A stretch of DNA of 64,000 nucleotides, taken from assembly GCA_963739555.1 (NCBI GenBank), contig CAVUAV010000005.1:806001-870000 (forward strand), in the 5' to 3' direction. Source of the stretch: DATKAS01 sp963739555. GTDB lineage: Bacteria; Actinomycetota; Acidimicrobiia; Acidimicrobiales; DATKAS01. The notes beneath the pieces were generated by a model that did no database searches, was not told the DNA's origin, and saw only the letters and a program-made list of their open reading frames with translations. The position numbers and the translations under genes are program-made. This document shows, one piece after another, positions 34,172 through 41,582 of the stretch. The stretch's first letter is position 1, and the number at the start of each line of letters is the position of its first letter.

Positions 34172-35271
34172 ACGTCGGCGTGCTCGACCGAGTAGATCTC
34201 GGGGAGGTGCTCCGCGATCGGGCTCCAAGACGATCCTTCGTCGGCGCTGGCCCACACCTCGCCGCTCGTGGTGCCGAAGTAGACCCCGACGGGATCACCG
34301 GTGTCGACGGTCATGGCCTGGCGCTTCACCGTGTACCAAGCCGTGGCCGGCAAGCCCTGGTCACAGCGTGTCCACGACGTGCCAGCGTCGCGGGTCATGT
34401 ACACCGACGGCTTGCCGTCGGGACTCGTCCTCGGCCACACGTCGGTGCCGTCCATCGGGAACACCCACGCCGTGTCCGGATCGCGAGGGTGGAGCTCGAT
34501 CGGGAAGCCGATGTCGCCCACTTCGCGAGGCATGTTGTCGCCGATGCGTTCCCAGCGACCGTCGGGTCGCTCCATCTTGTAGATGCCGCAATGGTTCTGC
34601 TGATAGAGCCGGTCGGGACGCAGCGGATGGAGCCGCACCGTGTGCGGGTCGTGGCCGTACTCCACGTCCGGGTCGGGAAAGAAGTCGGCGACCGAGCCGG
34701 CGTTCAGTGGCGTCCAGTCCGCGCCACCGTCGACGCTCTCGAACACGCCGCCGCCTGACAATCCGACGTAGAGATGCTGCGCGTCGCGTGGATCCACGAT
34801 CACCGAGTGGAGCATCGAGCCGTCAGGCGTCTGGTCCTCCGGGTAGTTCGCCCACGTCTTCCACATCTCGTGGTCGTTGAACCCGGTGACCGGTGCCCAA
34901 GTGTCGCCACCGTCGTCGCTGCGGAAGAGGCACTGCGGCGAGGCGCCCGCGTACCAGACGCCCGGCTCGTCGGCATGACCCGGGCTCAGCCAGACCACGG
35001 AGTGAACGCTGCGCTCGAGCGCGTCACCCTCGACGAAGGCCGGCGGCCGCGTCGCTTCGGTCCATGTCTCCCCGAGGTCGGTCGACCGGAAGACCGTCGG
35101 CCCGAGGTGTCCGGTGCGCGACGCCATGAGGAGCATCCCCCGATCGCGGGGGTCCTGGACGACGTGTTGGATGATCTGACCCAGGAAGATCGGGCCCTTG
35201 CAGGCCCAGGAACGCCGTTGGGAATCGGGCGTGAGCAGCCACGCTCCCTTGCGAGTGCCGATCAACAGCAT
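34168..35271 (-). CDS. BNR-repeat (sialidase-like propeller) protein
   Basis: 367 residues starting MLLIGTRKGAWLLTPD. At least four Asp-box type repeats are visible: FRSTDLGETWTEA, FRSDDGGDTWAPV, FESVDGGADWTPL, MTRDAGTSWTRC and WASADEGSSWSPI near the end. These blades make a six- or seven-bladed propeller like those in sialidases and photosystem assembly factor YCF48. No signal peptide and no sialidase catalytic RIP motif are seen, so an intracellular binding role is more likely. Coupled to the MoaD-like gene. Confidence 0.82.
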   Translation of the reverse strand: MLLIGTRKGAWLLTPDSQRRSWACKGPIFLGQIIQHVVQDPRDRGMLLMASRTGHLGPTVFRSTDLGETWTEATRPPAFVEGDALERSVHSVVWLSPGHADEPGVWYAGASPQCLFRSDDGGDTWAPVTGFNDHEMWKTWANYPEDQTPDGSMLHSVIVDPRDAQHLYVGLSGGGVFESVDGGADWTPLNAGSVADFFPDPDVEYGHDPHTVRLHPLRPDRLYQQNHCGIYKMERPDGRWERIGDNMPREVGDIGFPIELHPRDPDTAWVFPMDGTDVWPRTSPDGKPSVYMTRDAGTSWTRCDQGLPATAWYTVKRQAMTVDTGDPVGVYFGTTSGEVWASADEGSSWSPIAEHLPEIYSVEHADV

Positions 35272-35308
35272 GGCCCATCGTCGCGCCGCAAGACTTGGGA
35301 GGTGCCCC

Positions 35309-35335
35309 AAACCTTTCGGCGGCCTGCAGCGTGTG
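35309..35335 (+). promoter_or_regulatory. ECF-type promoter of the sigma gene, copy 1 of shared motif
   Basis: AAACCTTTCG (35309-35318), 11 bases, CGTGTG (35330-35335). The same two blocks with the same 11-base gap occur on the minus strand at 39535-39509 ahead of the apbE operon. AAAC at -35 and CGTG at -10, 16 bases apart, is the layout of ECF sigma promoters. The sigma GTG at 35343 follows almost at the expected transcription start. Confidence 0.6.
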
Positions 35336-35342
35336 GTGCCCG

Positions 35343-35858
35343 GTGAATGACGCCTTGGCACCCGCGGTCGCCGCACCACCGGCCCTCGGGTTCGACGAGA
35401 CGTTCAGGCGCCACTATCCGTCACTCGTGCGCGCTCTGACGGCCGCGTGCGGTGACGCTGAAGTTGCCGCGGACTGTGTGCAGGACGCCTGGGTGAAGGC
35501 GCATCTCCGGTGGCGGCGGATCTCTCGCTACGACAATCCCGTCGCCTGGGTGCGGCGGGTCGCGATCCACAAGATGCGAGACCACTTCCGACGTGAGGCG
35601 CGGGCGTCGAGGGCGCGGCAGCTCCTCGCGGTGGAAGTGGGTTTGACCGACGAGGCCAGCTTCGACGAAGACGCAACTTTGCTGCTCGCGGCACTGCCGC
35701 CACGACAGCGCCTGGCGATGTCGCTGTACTACGTCGAAGGGCTGTCGGTCTCGGAGGTCGCGGTGGCGATGTCGCTGTCCGAGGGTGCAGTCAAGTTCCA
35801 CATGAGTCAAGGGAGGGCCCGGCTGCGGCCGGCGGCGGTAGGGGCGAGCGATGCGTGA
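35343..35858 (+). CDS. SigE-family ECF sigma factor, paralogue A
   Basis: 171 residues. Region 2: GFDETFRRHYPSLVRALTAA, CVQDAWVKAHLRWRRISRYD, VAWVRRVAIHKMRDHFRRE. Region 4: LPPRQRLAMSLYYVEGLSVS, EVAVAMSLSEGAVKFHMSQG. It is about two-thirds identical by eye to the sigma factor at 40056, including the unusual GAVKFH recognition helix. GTG 35343 is chosen because of the promoter motif. The partner gene starts 8 bases inside its end. Likely autoregulated through the upstream motif. Confidence 0.85.
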   Translation: MNDALAPAVAAPPALGFDETFRRHYPSLVRALTAACGDAEVAADCVQDAWVKAHLRWRRISRYDNPVAWVRRVAIHKMRDHFRREARASRARQLLAVEVGLTDEASFDEDATLLLAALPPRQRLAMSLYYVEGLSVSEVAVAMSLSEGAVKFHMSQGRARLRPAAVGASDA

Positions 35859-36648
35859 TGACGAGAGCAATGTCAACCAGATGTTTCAGCAAGCGGCCGG
35901 CGACGAGCCTTCCGCCGACGAGGCCCTGGCCCGGATCCGGCCGCGGATCCGGCGGGCGCACCAGCGGCGCGCGGCCGTACGCGGCGGCGCTGGGTTGGTC
36001 GGCGTGGTTGCGCTCGGCGCCATGTTGGCGCGGTCGGGTCCCGACGGTGCGAACCGCCTGCACGTCGCCGGCACCGGCTCGACGGTCGAGACGACGACGG
36101 TGGCGCCGCCGCCTGTGGCGTCGTCTTCGGTGCCGCCCGCGCCCGCCACCGCGGACTCTCGATCCGGGGCGGTTCCACCGGCGCCGTCCGCCTCAGCCGA
36201 CCCGACACTCCCGGCTCCGCCCACGCCTCGAGCGGCCGCCCCAACCACCATCACGGCGACAGTGGCGACTGTCTTCGTGACCCCGTCGGCGCCCGCGTCT
36301 GCCCCGACCTCGACGTTTGAGTCGACCGCAGTGACGGCCTCGTCGACCTCGACGAGCCCGTCTTCGACCTCTGCGAGCTCTTCGACCTCTCTGAGCTCTT
36401 CGACCTCGTCGACGCTCGCCGCATCGACCGCGTCCTTCTCGTCGTCCGGGGGTTCGATCAAGATCACCTACACGCCGACCGCCATGACCTTGCTTGATGT
36501 GACCCCAGCGCCGGGATTCACCGTGGGGGAGACCGAAGCGCAGCCCGACGAGATCCAGGTGAAGTTCAAGCGAGACGGTGAGGACAGCGCGGGGATCCAC
36601 CTCCGTCTCGTGGACGGCGTCCCCCAGCAGGTGGCTTTCGACGAGTAG
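35851..36648 (+). CDS. Sigma-linked single-pass membrane protein, paralogue A
   Basis: 265 residues. The cytoplasmic N-terminus (NQMFQQAAGDEPSADEALAR, IRPRIRRAHQRRAAVRG) matches the partner at 40588 and may bind the sigma factor; one membrane helix follows (GAGLVGVVALGAMLARS); then a long Ser/Thr/Pro/Ala-rich stalk (about 75-195) and a compact C-terminal domain GGSIKITYTPTAMTLLDV to GVPQQVAFDE, also shared. It has the topology of an anti-sigma or sigma-regulating sensor but no zinc anti-sigma motif. ATG lies 8 bases inside the sigma gene. Confidence 0.78.
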   Translation: MRDDESNVNQMFQQAAGDEPSADEALARIRPRIRRAHQRRAAVRGGAGLVGVVALGAMLARSGPDGANRLHVAGTGSTVETTTVAPPPVASSSVPPAPATADSRSGAVPPAPSASADPTLPAPPTPRAAAPTTITATVATVFVTPSAPASAPTSTFESTAVTASSTSTSPSSTSASSSTSLSSSTSSTLAASTASFSSSGGSIKITYTPTAMTLLDVTPAPGFTVGETEAQPDEIQVKFKRDGEDSAGIHLRLVDGVPQQVAFDE

Positions 36649-36669
36649 GCGGCTCAGCCCGAAGCGGGA

Positions 36670-37257
36670 TCAGGCGGCGTCGACGAGCTCGACCGCTGGT
36701 TCGGCCGGCCGCACCAATGTGGACCGCCGCGTCAGCAACCGATACGTCACCAGGAAGCCGACGGTCAGCACGCAGCCAACGAACGTCCACACGAGCGCAA
36801 CCATGTCCGTGTCGGTACCTGCTTGCACCGCGTGGACTGTCGCCAGCGCGAAGAGCCCGATGCTCGAGAGGTGCACGGTGTGCCAGAAGCGCCGAGGCAA
36901 CAGCCGTCGCGCCCACGACGTGAGCTCGATCGCGACGAGCAGATACGCAGCGACGACTCCCCACGCGACGGCACCGGGACTCCAGGTCGAAGCCATTGGC
37001 ACGAAGAGCTCGCTCGGCCCGAAGTGCACGTAGCTGTCAGCCCAGAGCCCGAGCAGATGGAGAGCAGTGAACACGACGGTGAGAAGGCCGAGGAACCGGT
37101 GGAGGTCGTTCATCCACGCGGGAGCGCCTCGTCGTCTCACGGCGCGCGCTGAGAACGCCAGTCCCAACAGCACGGACAGCGTGGCCAGCGCGTACGCGGT
37201 CAGCCCGCTCGCCCGGGCGACGTACCACCACAGCTGTGGGGTCACCTCTGCGATCAC
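36670..37257 (-). CDS. Ferric-reductase-like transmembrane protein, copy 2
   Basis: 195 residues, paralogue of the protein at 28682: PQLWWYVARASGLTAYALAT, MNDLHRFLGGLTVVFTALH-like helix (actual LLTVVFTALHLLGLW), YVHFGPSELFVPMASTW, FWHTVHLSSIGLFALATVHA and a last helix. Paired histidines in the second and fourth helices suit haem b. Here it is coupled by GTGA to apbE, so it may feed electrons to a covalently flavinylated exterior protein. Last gene of the minus-strand operon starting at 39480. Confidence 0.83.
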   Translation of the reverse strand: MIAEVTPQLWWYVARASGLTAYALATLSVLLGLAFSARAVRRRGAPAWMNDLHRFLGLLTVVFTALHLLGLWADSYVHFGPSELFVPMASTWSPGAVAWGVVAAYLLVAIELTSWARRLLPRRFWHTVHLSSIGLFALATVHAVQAGTDTDMVALVWTFVGCVLTVGFLVTYRLLTRRSTLVRPAEPAVELVDAA

Positions 37258-38207
37258 GACGATCCCTCGGCGTCTTTCCCGACGCGTGTCGTCGTGCCGT
37301 CTTCGGAGGTGAGCCACCCTTCGACGCCGCAGCGCCGAAGGAGGGCTTTGCCCGCGTACGGACCCTCGACGATCGCGGCTTTCGCGAGCCCTTCCGCCCA
37401 CCAAGCCTGCGGTGCCGACACGACGGCAGCCACGAGTCCCGAGTGAGCCGGGCGACCCTCGGCCGGATCGATGATGTGGTGGACCTCGACGCCGCCTCGG
37501 CGCCAACGGCGGATGAGTGTCGTGCTCATCGCAAGGGCGCCTTCTTTGACGTCGGTCGTGAACGACTGCACTCCGAGCGCGGCGTCCTCGACCGGGACCG
37601 ACCAACCAGAGTCCGTCGGCGACTGACCGGCCACTCGGACGTCGCCGCCAAGGGCGACGCACGCCGACACCGCGCCCCGGTCGACCAGTCCCGTCGCGAC
37701 GAGGTCGGCGGCGAGGCCCTTGCCGATCCCACCGAGGTCGATGCGGACGCCGCTCGTCAATCGGACCGTGCGCGCGTCAGTGTCGAGCCGCACGAGCGAC
37801 CAACCGGGGACATGAGCGCGGGACGGCGCGGATCGGCCAGCGTCGTCGGCGCGAACCGCCTCGAACGAGCGGTCGTATCCCCACTCCTCGAGCGCTTCGA
37901 GGATCGTCGGGTCGAACGCGCCGCAACTCGCGCGCCAGAGCTCGTCACAACGTGTGAGCGCACCCCAGAGCCGTGGGCTGGCATCGACGTCACGGTCGGG
38001 CGACGCGTTGAGGATTGACAGATCGCTCGTGTCCCGGAACCGACTCCACGACTGCTCGAGGCGCTCGATCTCGTCGAACGCCCAGTCGACCAACCCGGTC
38101 GGAGCGTCGCCGACCACGAGTTGGACGACGCTGCCCATCGCCCTCCTCGCGTGAGCGACCCAATAGCCGGGGTCGTAGGAGTCCACGGCAACGACGGGGG
38201 TCAGCAC
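37254..38207 (-). CDS. apbE: FAD:protein FMN transferase (ApbE)
   Basis: About 317 residues from GTG 38207, which overlaps the stop of the gene upstream. Family signatures: GSVVQLVVGDAPTGLVDWAF, ERLEQSWSRFRDTSDLSILN, the flavin site RIDLGGIGKGLAADLVA, ACVALGGDVRVAG and VEVHHIIDPAEGRPAHSG with the metal-binding residues. ApbE attaches FMN to a Thr/Ser in (S/T)GA(S/T)-like motifs of exported electron-transfer proteins. No lipoprotein signal is visible, and no FMN_bind domain protein is encoded beside it, so its target is an open question. Confidence 0.88.
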   Translation of the reverse strand: MLTPVVAVDSYDPGYWVAHARRAMGSVVQLVVGDAPTGLVDWAFDEIERLEQSWSRFRDTSDLSILNASPDRDVDASPRLWGALTRCDELWRASCGAFDPTILEALEEWGYDRSFEAVRADDAGRSAPSRAHVPGWSLVRLDTDARTVRLTSGVRIDLGGIGKGLAADLVATGLVDRGAVSACVALGGDVRVAGQSPTDSGWSVPVEDAALGVQSFTTDVKEGALAMSTTLIRRWRRGGVEVHHIIDPAEGRPAHSGLVAAVVSAPQAWWAEGLAKAAIVEGPYAGKALLRRCGVEGWLTSEDGTTTRVGKDAEGSS

Positions 38208-38902
38208 TTCGACCCCGAGCACGACGGTGGCGGGGGAGGAGGGGGAGGCGGAGGTGGCGCAGGAGCCGCGGTGACGGGCGGAGGCGGCGGGGGAGGCGCC
38301 GCTGTTGGTGGAGGGGGCGGGGGCGCCGAGGACTGACGGGGGGCAGGGGGCGGCGTCGCGGCGACCGCAGTAGGCGCAGGAGCGGCGGGAGTTGGCCGAG
38401 CGGGCGCTCCGGGGGCCGGCGGCGCGCCGGGGGCGGGCGGAGGGTCGTACACGTAGACCGTTCGATGCACCGTCTTGTACACGACGACGGTCTGGGGCGG
38501 GGGCGGTGCGGCGGCCGCCGTCGGCGCGGCGGCCGGAGCGGCGGCCGGAGCGCTCGGCGGGCTCGCGGAAACAGGCTCGGCGGGAGTCGGGCCGACTGCG
38601 GCGACCTTCGTCGGGGACGACCACTTCGGTGGGTTCGCGGCAAGCACAGCGACGATGGACAGGCACATCGCGGTGCTGAGGCCGACGCTGAGTATGCGAG
38701 TCGCGCCAGCTTTGTGCGTCCGCTTCCGTTGGGTCGACCGCGACGGCGACAGCCGCGGCGGTGGGGTGTCGACAGCCGAGGCCGTCGGAGTCGGCGACTT
38801 CGCGTCGGTAGCGCCGGTGCGGGCCTGTCCCGAGCGACGCTCAGCAAGGCGCGCGAGCCGTTCGGCCTGGCTCGTGGCTGTCGATTCGTTCGCGTCCGTC
38901 AT
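38201..38902 (-). CDS. Membrane protein with long polyproline tail ending in CSGSKC
   Basis: 233 residues: a polar cytoplasmic N-terminus (1-65, with RTGATDA near 30), one membrane helix (ILSVGLSTAMCLSIVAVLAA), then an Ala/Pro exterior region with VVVYKTVHRTVYVYDPPP in the middle and a run of prolines before the final SCSGSKC. Two cysteines at the extreme C-terminus beyond an extended Pro stalk suggest a covalent or metal contact away from the membrane, but no known motif fits. It is coupled to the gene before (TGATG) and to apbE after. Confidence 0.6.
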   Translation of the reverse strand: MTDANESTATSQAERLARLAERRSGQARTGATDAKSPTPTASAVDTPPPRLSPSRSTQRKRTHKAGATRILSVGLSTAMCLSIVAVLAANPPKWSSPTKVAAVGPTPAEPVSASPPSAPAAAPAAAPTAAAAPPPPQTVVVYKTVHRTVYVYDPPPAPGAPPAPGAPARPTPAAPAPTAVAATPPPAPRQSSAPPPPPPTAAPPPPPPPVTAAPAPPPPPPPPPPPSCSGSKC

Positions 38903-39480
38903 CAGTCGCCGGTGCCACCGTTGTGTTCGCCCCCGCTGTGGCTTCCGTCGGGTGCGCTCGTCGTCGCGCCCGTCGCCTGAGCGGTCGTCGAGGCTCCCTC
39001 GTGCTCGTCGTCGCCGTGTTCGTGCAACGTCGTGGACTGCGCCGTCACCGGTCCCACCGACGACGATGTCGTCGCCATCGTGGTCGGGGCCGCAGATGTG
39101 GCCGGGCGCTCCGAAGTCGTCTCTTCGTCGGCCTCTCCGACATGATCCGCCTCGTCATCGGGAGGGACCGCCGAGGTGACCGAGGCAGGTTGCGGCGCAG
39201 GCGCCGCCGATGTCGGCGCGGTGGGGGCGGGGACGTGCACGACGTCGTCGACGGTGCGCGTCCTCACCTCCACCACGGGGGGAAGCGTCGTGGGGAGCGC
39301 GTCCGTCGACGAAACCATCGACGACCCTTCGATCGTGGTCGTCGGCTCCGAAGGATCCGCGGCGGCGCCGGCACCGAAACCGAGGCTCCCGGCGCCGATG
39401 ACGGCGGCTACCGCCACTGTCGAGCTCGCCGCGACCAGAGTCACGGCGACGGCGGTCGCAAACGCATGTCGTCGCTCCAT
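38902..39480 (-). CDS. Exported low-complexity Thr/Ser/His-rich protein
   Basis: 192 residues, first gene of the apbE operon. A hydrophobic signal or anchor (FATAVAVTLVAASSTVAVAA) is followed by Thr/Ser/Ala/Pro-rich sequence and a His/Asp/Glu-rich end (TTLHEHGDDEHEG, GSHSGGEHNGG) that could bind metal. The tail also contains QATGATTSAPDG, which resembles an ApbE target TGAT core but lacks the usual preceding Asp. Start ATG 39480 has AGGAGG before it and the shared ECF-type promoter about 30 bases upstream. I recognise no domain. Confidence 0.6.
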   Translation of the reverse strand: MERRHAFATAVAVTLVAASSTVAVAAVIGAGSLGFGAGAAADPSEPTTTIEGSSMVSSTDALPTTLPPVVEVRTRTVDDVVHVPAPTAPTSAAPAPQPASVTSAVPPDDEADHVGEADEETTSERPATSAAPTTMATTSSSVGPVTAQSTTLHEHGDDEHEGASTTAQATGATTSAPDGSHSGGEHNGGTGD

Positions 39481-39508
39481 GGTTGCCTCCTGTCCGTCGG
39501 ACTGCGCT

Positions 39509-39535
39509 CACACGACGCGCCCCCGCGAAAGGTTT
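39509..39535 (-). promoter_or_regulatory. ECF-type promoter of the apbE operon, copy 2 of shared motif
   Basis: On the minus strand AAACCTTTCG (39535-39526), 11 bases, CGTGTG (39514-39509), identical in both blocks and gap to the motif before the sigma gene at 35343. About 29 bases separate the -10 block from the ATG at 39480, leaving room for the AGGAGG ribosome site. Confidence 0.6.
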
Positions 39536-39699
39536 GGGTCCGTGGAGAAGGCTTCGGCCGCGGAGAGCGGTCGCTTGAACGGACGCTCGCGGTGCGAACG
39601 TGATCTGACGAGGGCTTTCGTGGTCCGCCGCATCACGACGTGCCGTGGTGGATTGACTACGGAGCGTAGGGCGAAAGGAAAGGAATCGTCTTCCCTGGT

Positions 39700-39915
39700 G
39701 CTGACCGCTGAGGGCTCGAGCGTGGACAGCGCGACCGAGGACAAGCGGGCCTTCAGATGGCGAAGACCGGCCTGTACGACCTGGTCGTGCTCGACCTGCT
39801 GATGCCGCGCCTCGACGGCACCTCGGTCCTTGCTGACCTGATGGACGCACGATCAGCCGGTGCTCGTCGTCGCTGCGCTTGCCGACGTCAGCGATCGTGT
39901 CCGCTGTCTACCACG
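39700..39915 (+). pseudogene. Response-regulator receiver domain fragment
   Basis: Three short stretches in alternating frames line up with residues 20-95 of a receiver domain: TAEGSSVDSATEDKRAF, then MAKTGLYDLVVLDLLMPRLD (phospho-acceptor Asp in VVLDLLMP), and after a shift near 39850 QPVLVVAALADVSDRVRCL. The N-terminal acidic pair and the last helix are missing and no DNA-binding domain follows directly. The rest of the 39481-40055 gap shows nothing else coding. Confidence 0.6.
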
Positions 39916-40055
39916 GGCGGGCCAGCGAAGGGTGAAGATGACAGGACTCTCATCGACCTGTCATAGGGGCCTCACGCTGGGCTTTTCCGGCTGCTTGCTC
40001 CGCGAGCTCAGCGCAGGCGACAGGACGCTCGCCGCGGTGCAGAATCGCGGTGGTG

Positions 40056-40595
40056 ATGAGCGGGCGGGAGGGCGGGGGTTCCGTGCACGACGCACGGCCG
40101 TTTGGCGCGCCGACCTGCGCTCTTGGGTTCGATGAGACGTTCGAGGCTTACTACCCGTTGATGGTTCGGGCGCTCACCGCGGCATGCGGGGACGCCGAAG
40201 TGGCTGCGGACGCCACCCAAGAGGCATTCCTCCATGCGCACCTGCGCTGGCGCGTGATCTCGCGGTACGAGGACCCGGTCGGGTGGGTCCGTCGGGTCGC
40301 GATCAATCGCATCCGCGATCATTTCCGTCGTGAGACCAGAGGGGCCAAGGTGCTTGTGGTCTTGGCCGCTGAGCCCCAGTGGATCGACGGCCCGTCGCCG
40401 CCTGACGACGCGGCAGCGCTCCTCGCGAAGCTGCCCCCCCAGCAGCGCATCGCGATGTCGCTGTACTACATCGAAGGGTTGTCGGTCGCGGAGGTTGCGA
40501 GCGCGATGTCGCTGTCGACGGGCGCGGTCAAGTTCCACCTGAACCAAGGGCGAGAGCGGCTTCGTCCGACGTTGGTGGGGGCGCGTGATGGTTGA
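40056..40595 (+). CDS. SigE-family ECF sigma factor, paralogue B
   Basis: 179 residues from ATG 40056 (GTG at 40080 is an alternative). GFDETFEAYYPLMVRALTAA, ATQEAFLHAHLRWRVISRYE, VGWVRRVAINRIRDHFRRE in region 2 and LPPQQRIAMSLYYIEGLSVA, EVASAMSLSTGAVKFHLNQG in region 4. Nearly every segment matches paralogue A at 35343. The AAACC/CGTGTG promoter motif of copy A is not present upstream, so this copy may be under different control. Its partner gene starts 8 bases inside its end, exactly as in copy A. Confidence 0.85.
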   Translation: MSGREGGGSVHDARPFGAPTCALGFDETFEAYYPLMVRALTAACGDAEVAADATQEAFLHAHLRWRVISRYEDPVGWVRRVAINRIRDHFRRETRGAKVLVVLAAEPQWIDGPSPPDDAAALLAKLPPQQRIAMSLYYIEGLSVAEVASAMSLSTGAVKFHLNQGRERLRPTLVGARDG

Positions 40596-41397
40596 GGACA
40601 ACTACATCGTCGATCTCTTCGAGAGAGCGGCGGGCGAAGCCCCTTCGGGGCGAGCGGCACTCGAACAGCTTCGCCCCCGCATTCGGCGCGCCCACCGCCG
40701 GCGTGCGGTCATGCGTGGCAGCGCTGCCCTCGTGGTGATGGTGGTGCTCGGCGGGCTCGTGTCCAACACGACGAGCCATCCCTCTCGTGACGTTCGGGTC
40801 GGGAGCACAGGGACGACCGCGGCATTCGACTCGACGACGACCACCGACGCCGCGCCGACATCGGTCGCGGTCGCAGAAGCGGTCGTCCCGGGCGGCGAAC
40901 GCCCCGCCTCGCCGACGACGACGATCGCCCGGTCGGGGCAGGGTGGCGGAGGCACCGGCGGAGGCGCGGCTGCCCCGCAGTCGCCGGTCGCGGCGCCGCA
41001 ACCGCAGACGGTCAGCAAGGTCGTCGTCGCGTCGAAGGGCGCGGGTCCGGGCCACAGCTCGACGCCGGGCGCGATGTCGTCGCCGACGTCGGTCACGCAG
41101 AGCTCGACGTCCGGTGGCGACGCGCCCCAGGTCACCTCCTTCGACGCCCAGGGCGGCAAGGTCGAGGTGAAGTACACAGACTCATCGATGAGCCTCGGCG
41201 TGGTGTCGCCATCGCCGGGCTGGTCGATCGCGAACACTCAGTCCGACGGAGAGAGCATCCAGGTGAGGTTCGCGCAGGAGTCCGGCGGCGATCCCGTCGA
41301 CGTCGACGTGCACCTCGATGGTGGCAAGCCGGTCGCCGACACCGCCGACACCGCCGACCCTGCGAGCGCAGACGTGTCAACTCCGGCGGGGGGTTAG
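40588..41397 (+). CDS. Sigma-linked single-pass membrane protein, paralogue B
   Basis: 269 residues. LFERAAGEAPSGRAALEQLR and PRIRRAHRRRAVMRG match the N-terminus of the partner at 35851; a helix (SAALVVMVVLGGLVSN), a Gly/Ser/Thr/Pro-rich stalk, then a C-terminal domain GGKVEVKYTDSSMSLGVV, SPSPGWSIANT, DGESIQVRFAQE that aligns with the end of paralogue A. The conserved exterior domain on a divergent stalk suggests a sensor whose signal is read outside the membrane. A long hairpin follows the stop. Confidence 0.78.
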   Translation: MVEDNYIVDLFERAAGEAPSGRAALEQLRPRIRRAHRRRAVMRGSAALVVMVVLGGLVSNTTSHPSRDVRVGSTGTTAAFDSTTTTDAAPTSVAVAEAVVPGGERPASPTTTIARSGQGGGGTGGGAAAPQSPVAAPQPQTVSKVVVASKGAGPGHSSTPGAMSSPTSVTQSSTSGGDAPQVTSFDAQGGKVEVKYTDSSMSLGVVSPSPGWSIANTQSDGESIQVRFAQESGGDPVDVDVHLDGGKPVADTADTADPASADVSTPAGG

Positions 41398-41414
41398 CGA
41401 AACCAGCCCCAGAC

Positions 41415-41459
41415 GCGTCGATGCCCCGGCCTTCCCGCCAGGCCGGGGTTCATCGACGC
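41415..41459 (+). terminator. Long hairpin after the sigma/partner pair B
   Basis: GCGTCGATG-CCCCGGCCT (41415-41432), loop TCCCGCC, AGGCCGGGG (41440-41448), bulge TT, CATCGACGC (41451-41459): 18 paired bases with one 2-base bulge. No U-run follows, so it may be a terminator of the actinobacterial type or a regulatory RNA element. Confidence 0.5.
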
Positions 41460-41582
41460 CCGAGTGGTTCCCGCCAACGCCGCAACACTCGCTCGCGACG
41501 TAATGGACACGTCCGACCGACCCGTGAGGTTTGGTCGGGCTTCTGTGGGCCGCTCCTGAAGGTCGCGCCTTACCACCCGGAG

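Noticed and set aside
34168..35271. Functional sialidase
   Set aside because: Asp-box repeats are present but no FRIP motif, signal peptide or catalytic Arg triad could be found.
38902..39480. TGAT strings as ApbE flavinylation sites
   Set aside because: They lie in low-complexity Thr/Ala sequence, lack the usual preceding Asp, and one is cytoplasmic; reported only as a possibility.
41517..41545. GAGGTTTGG as a third copy of the shared ECF promoter
   Set aside because: Only eight bases match on the opposite orientation and there is no CGTGTG block at the right distance.
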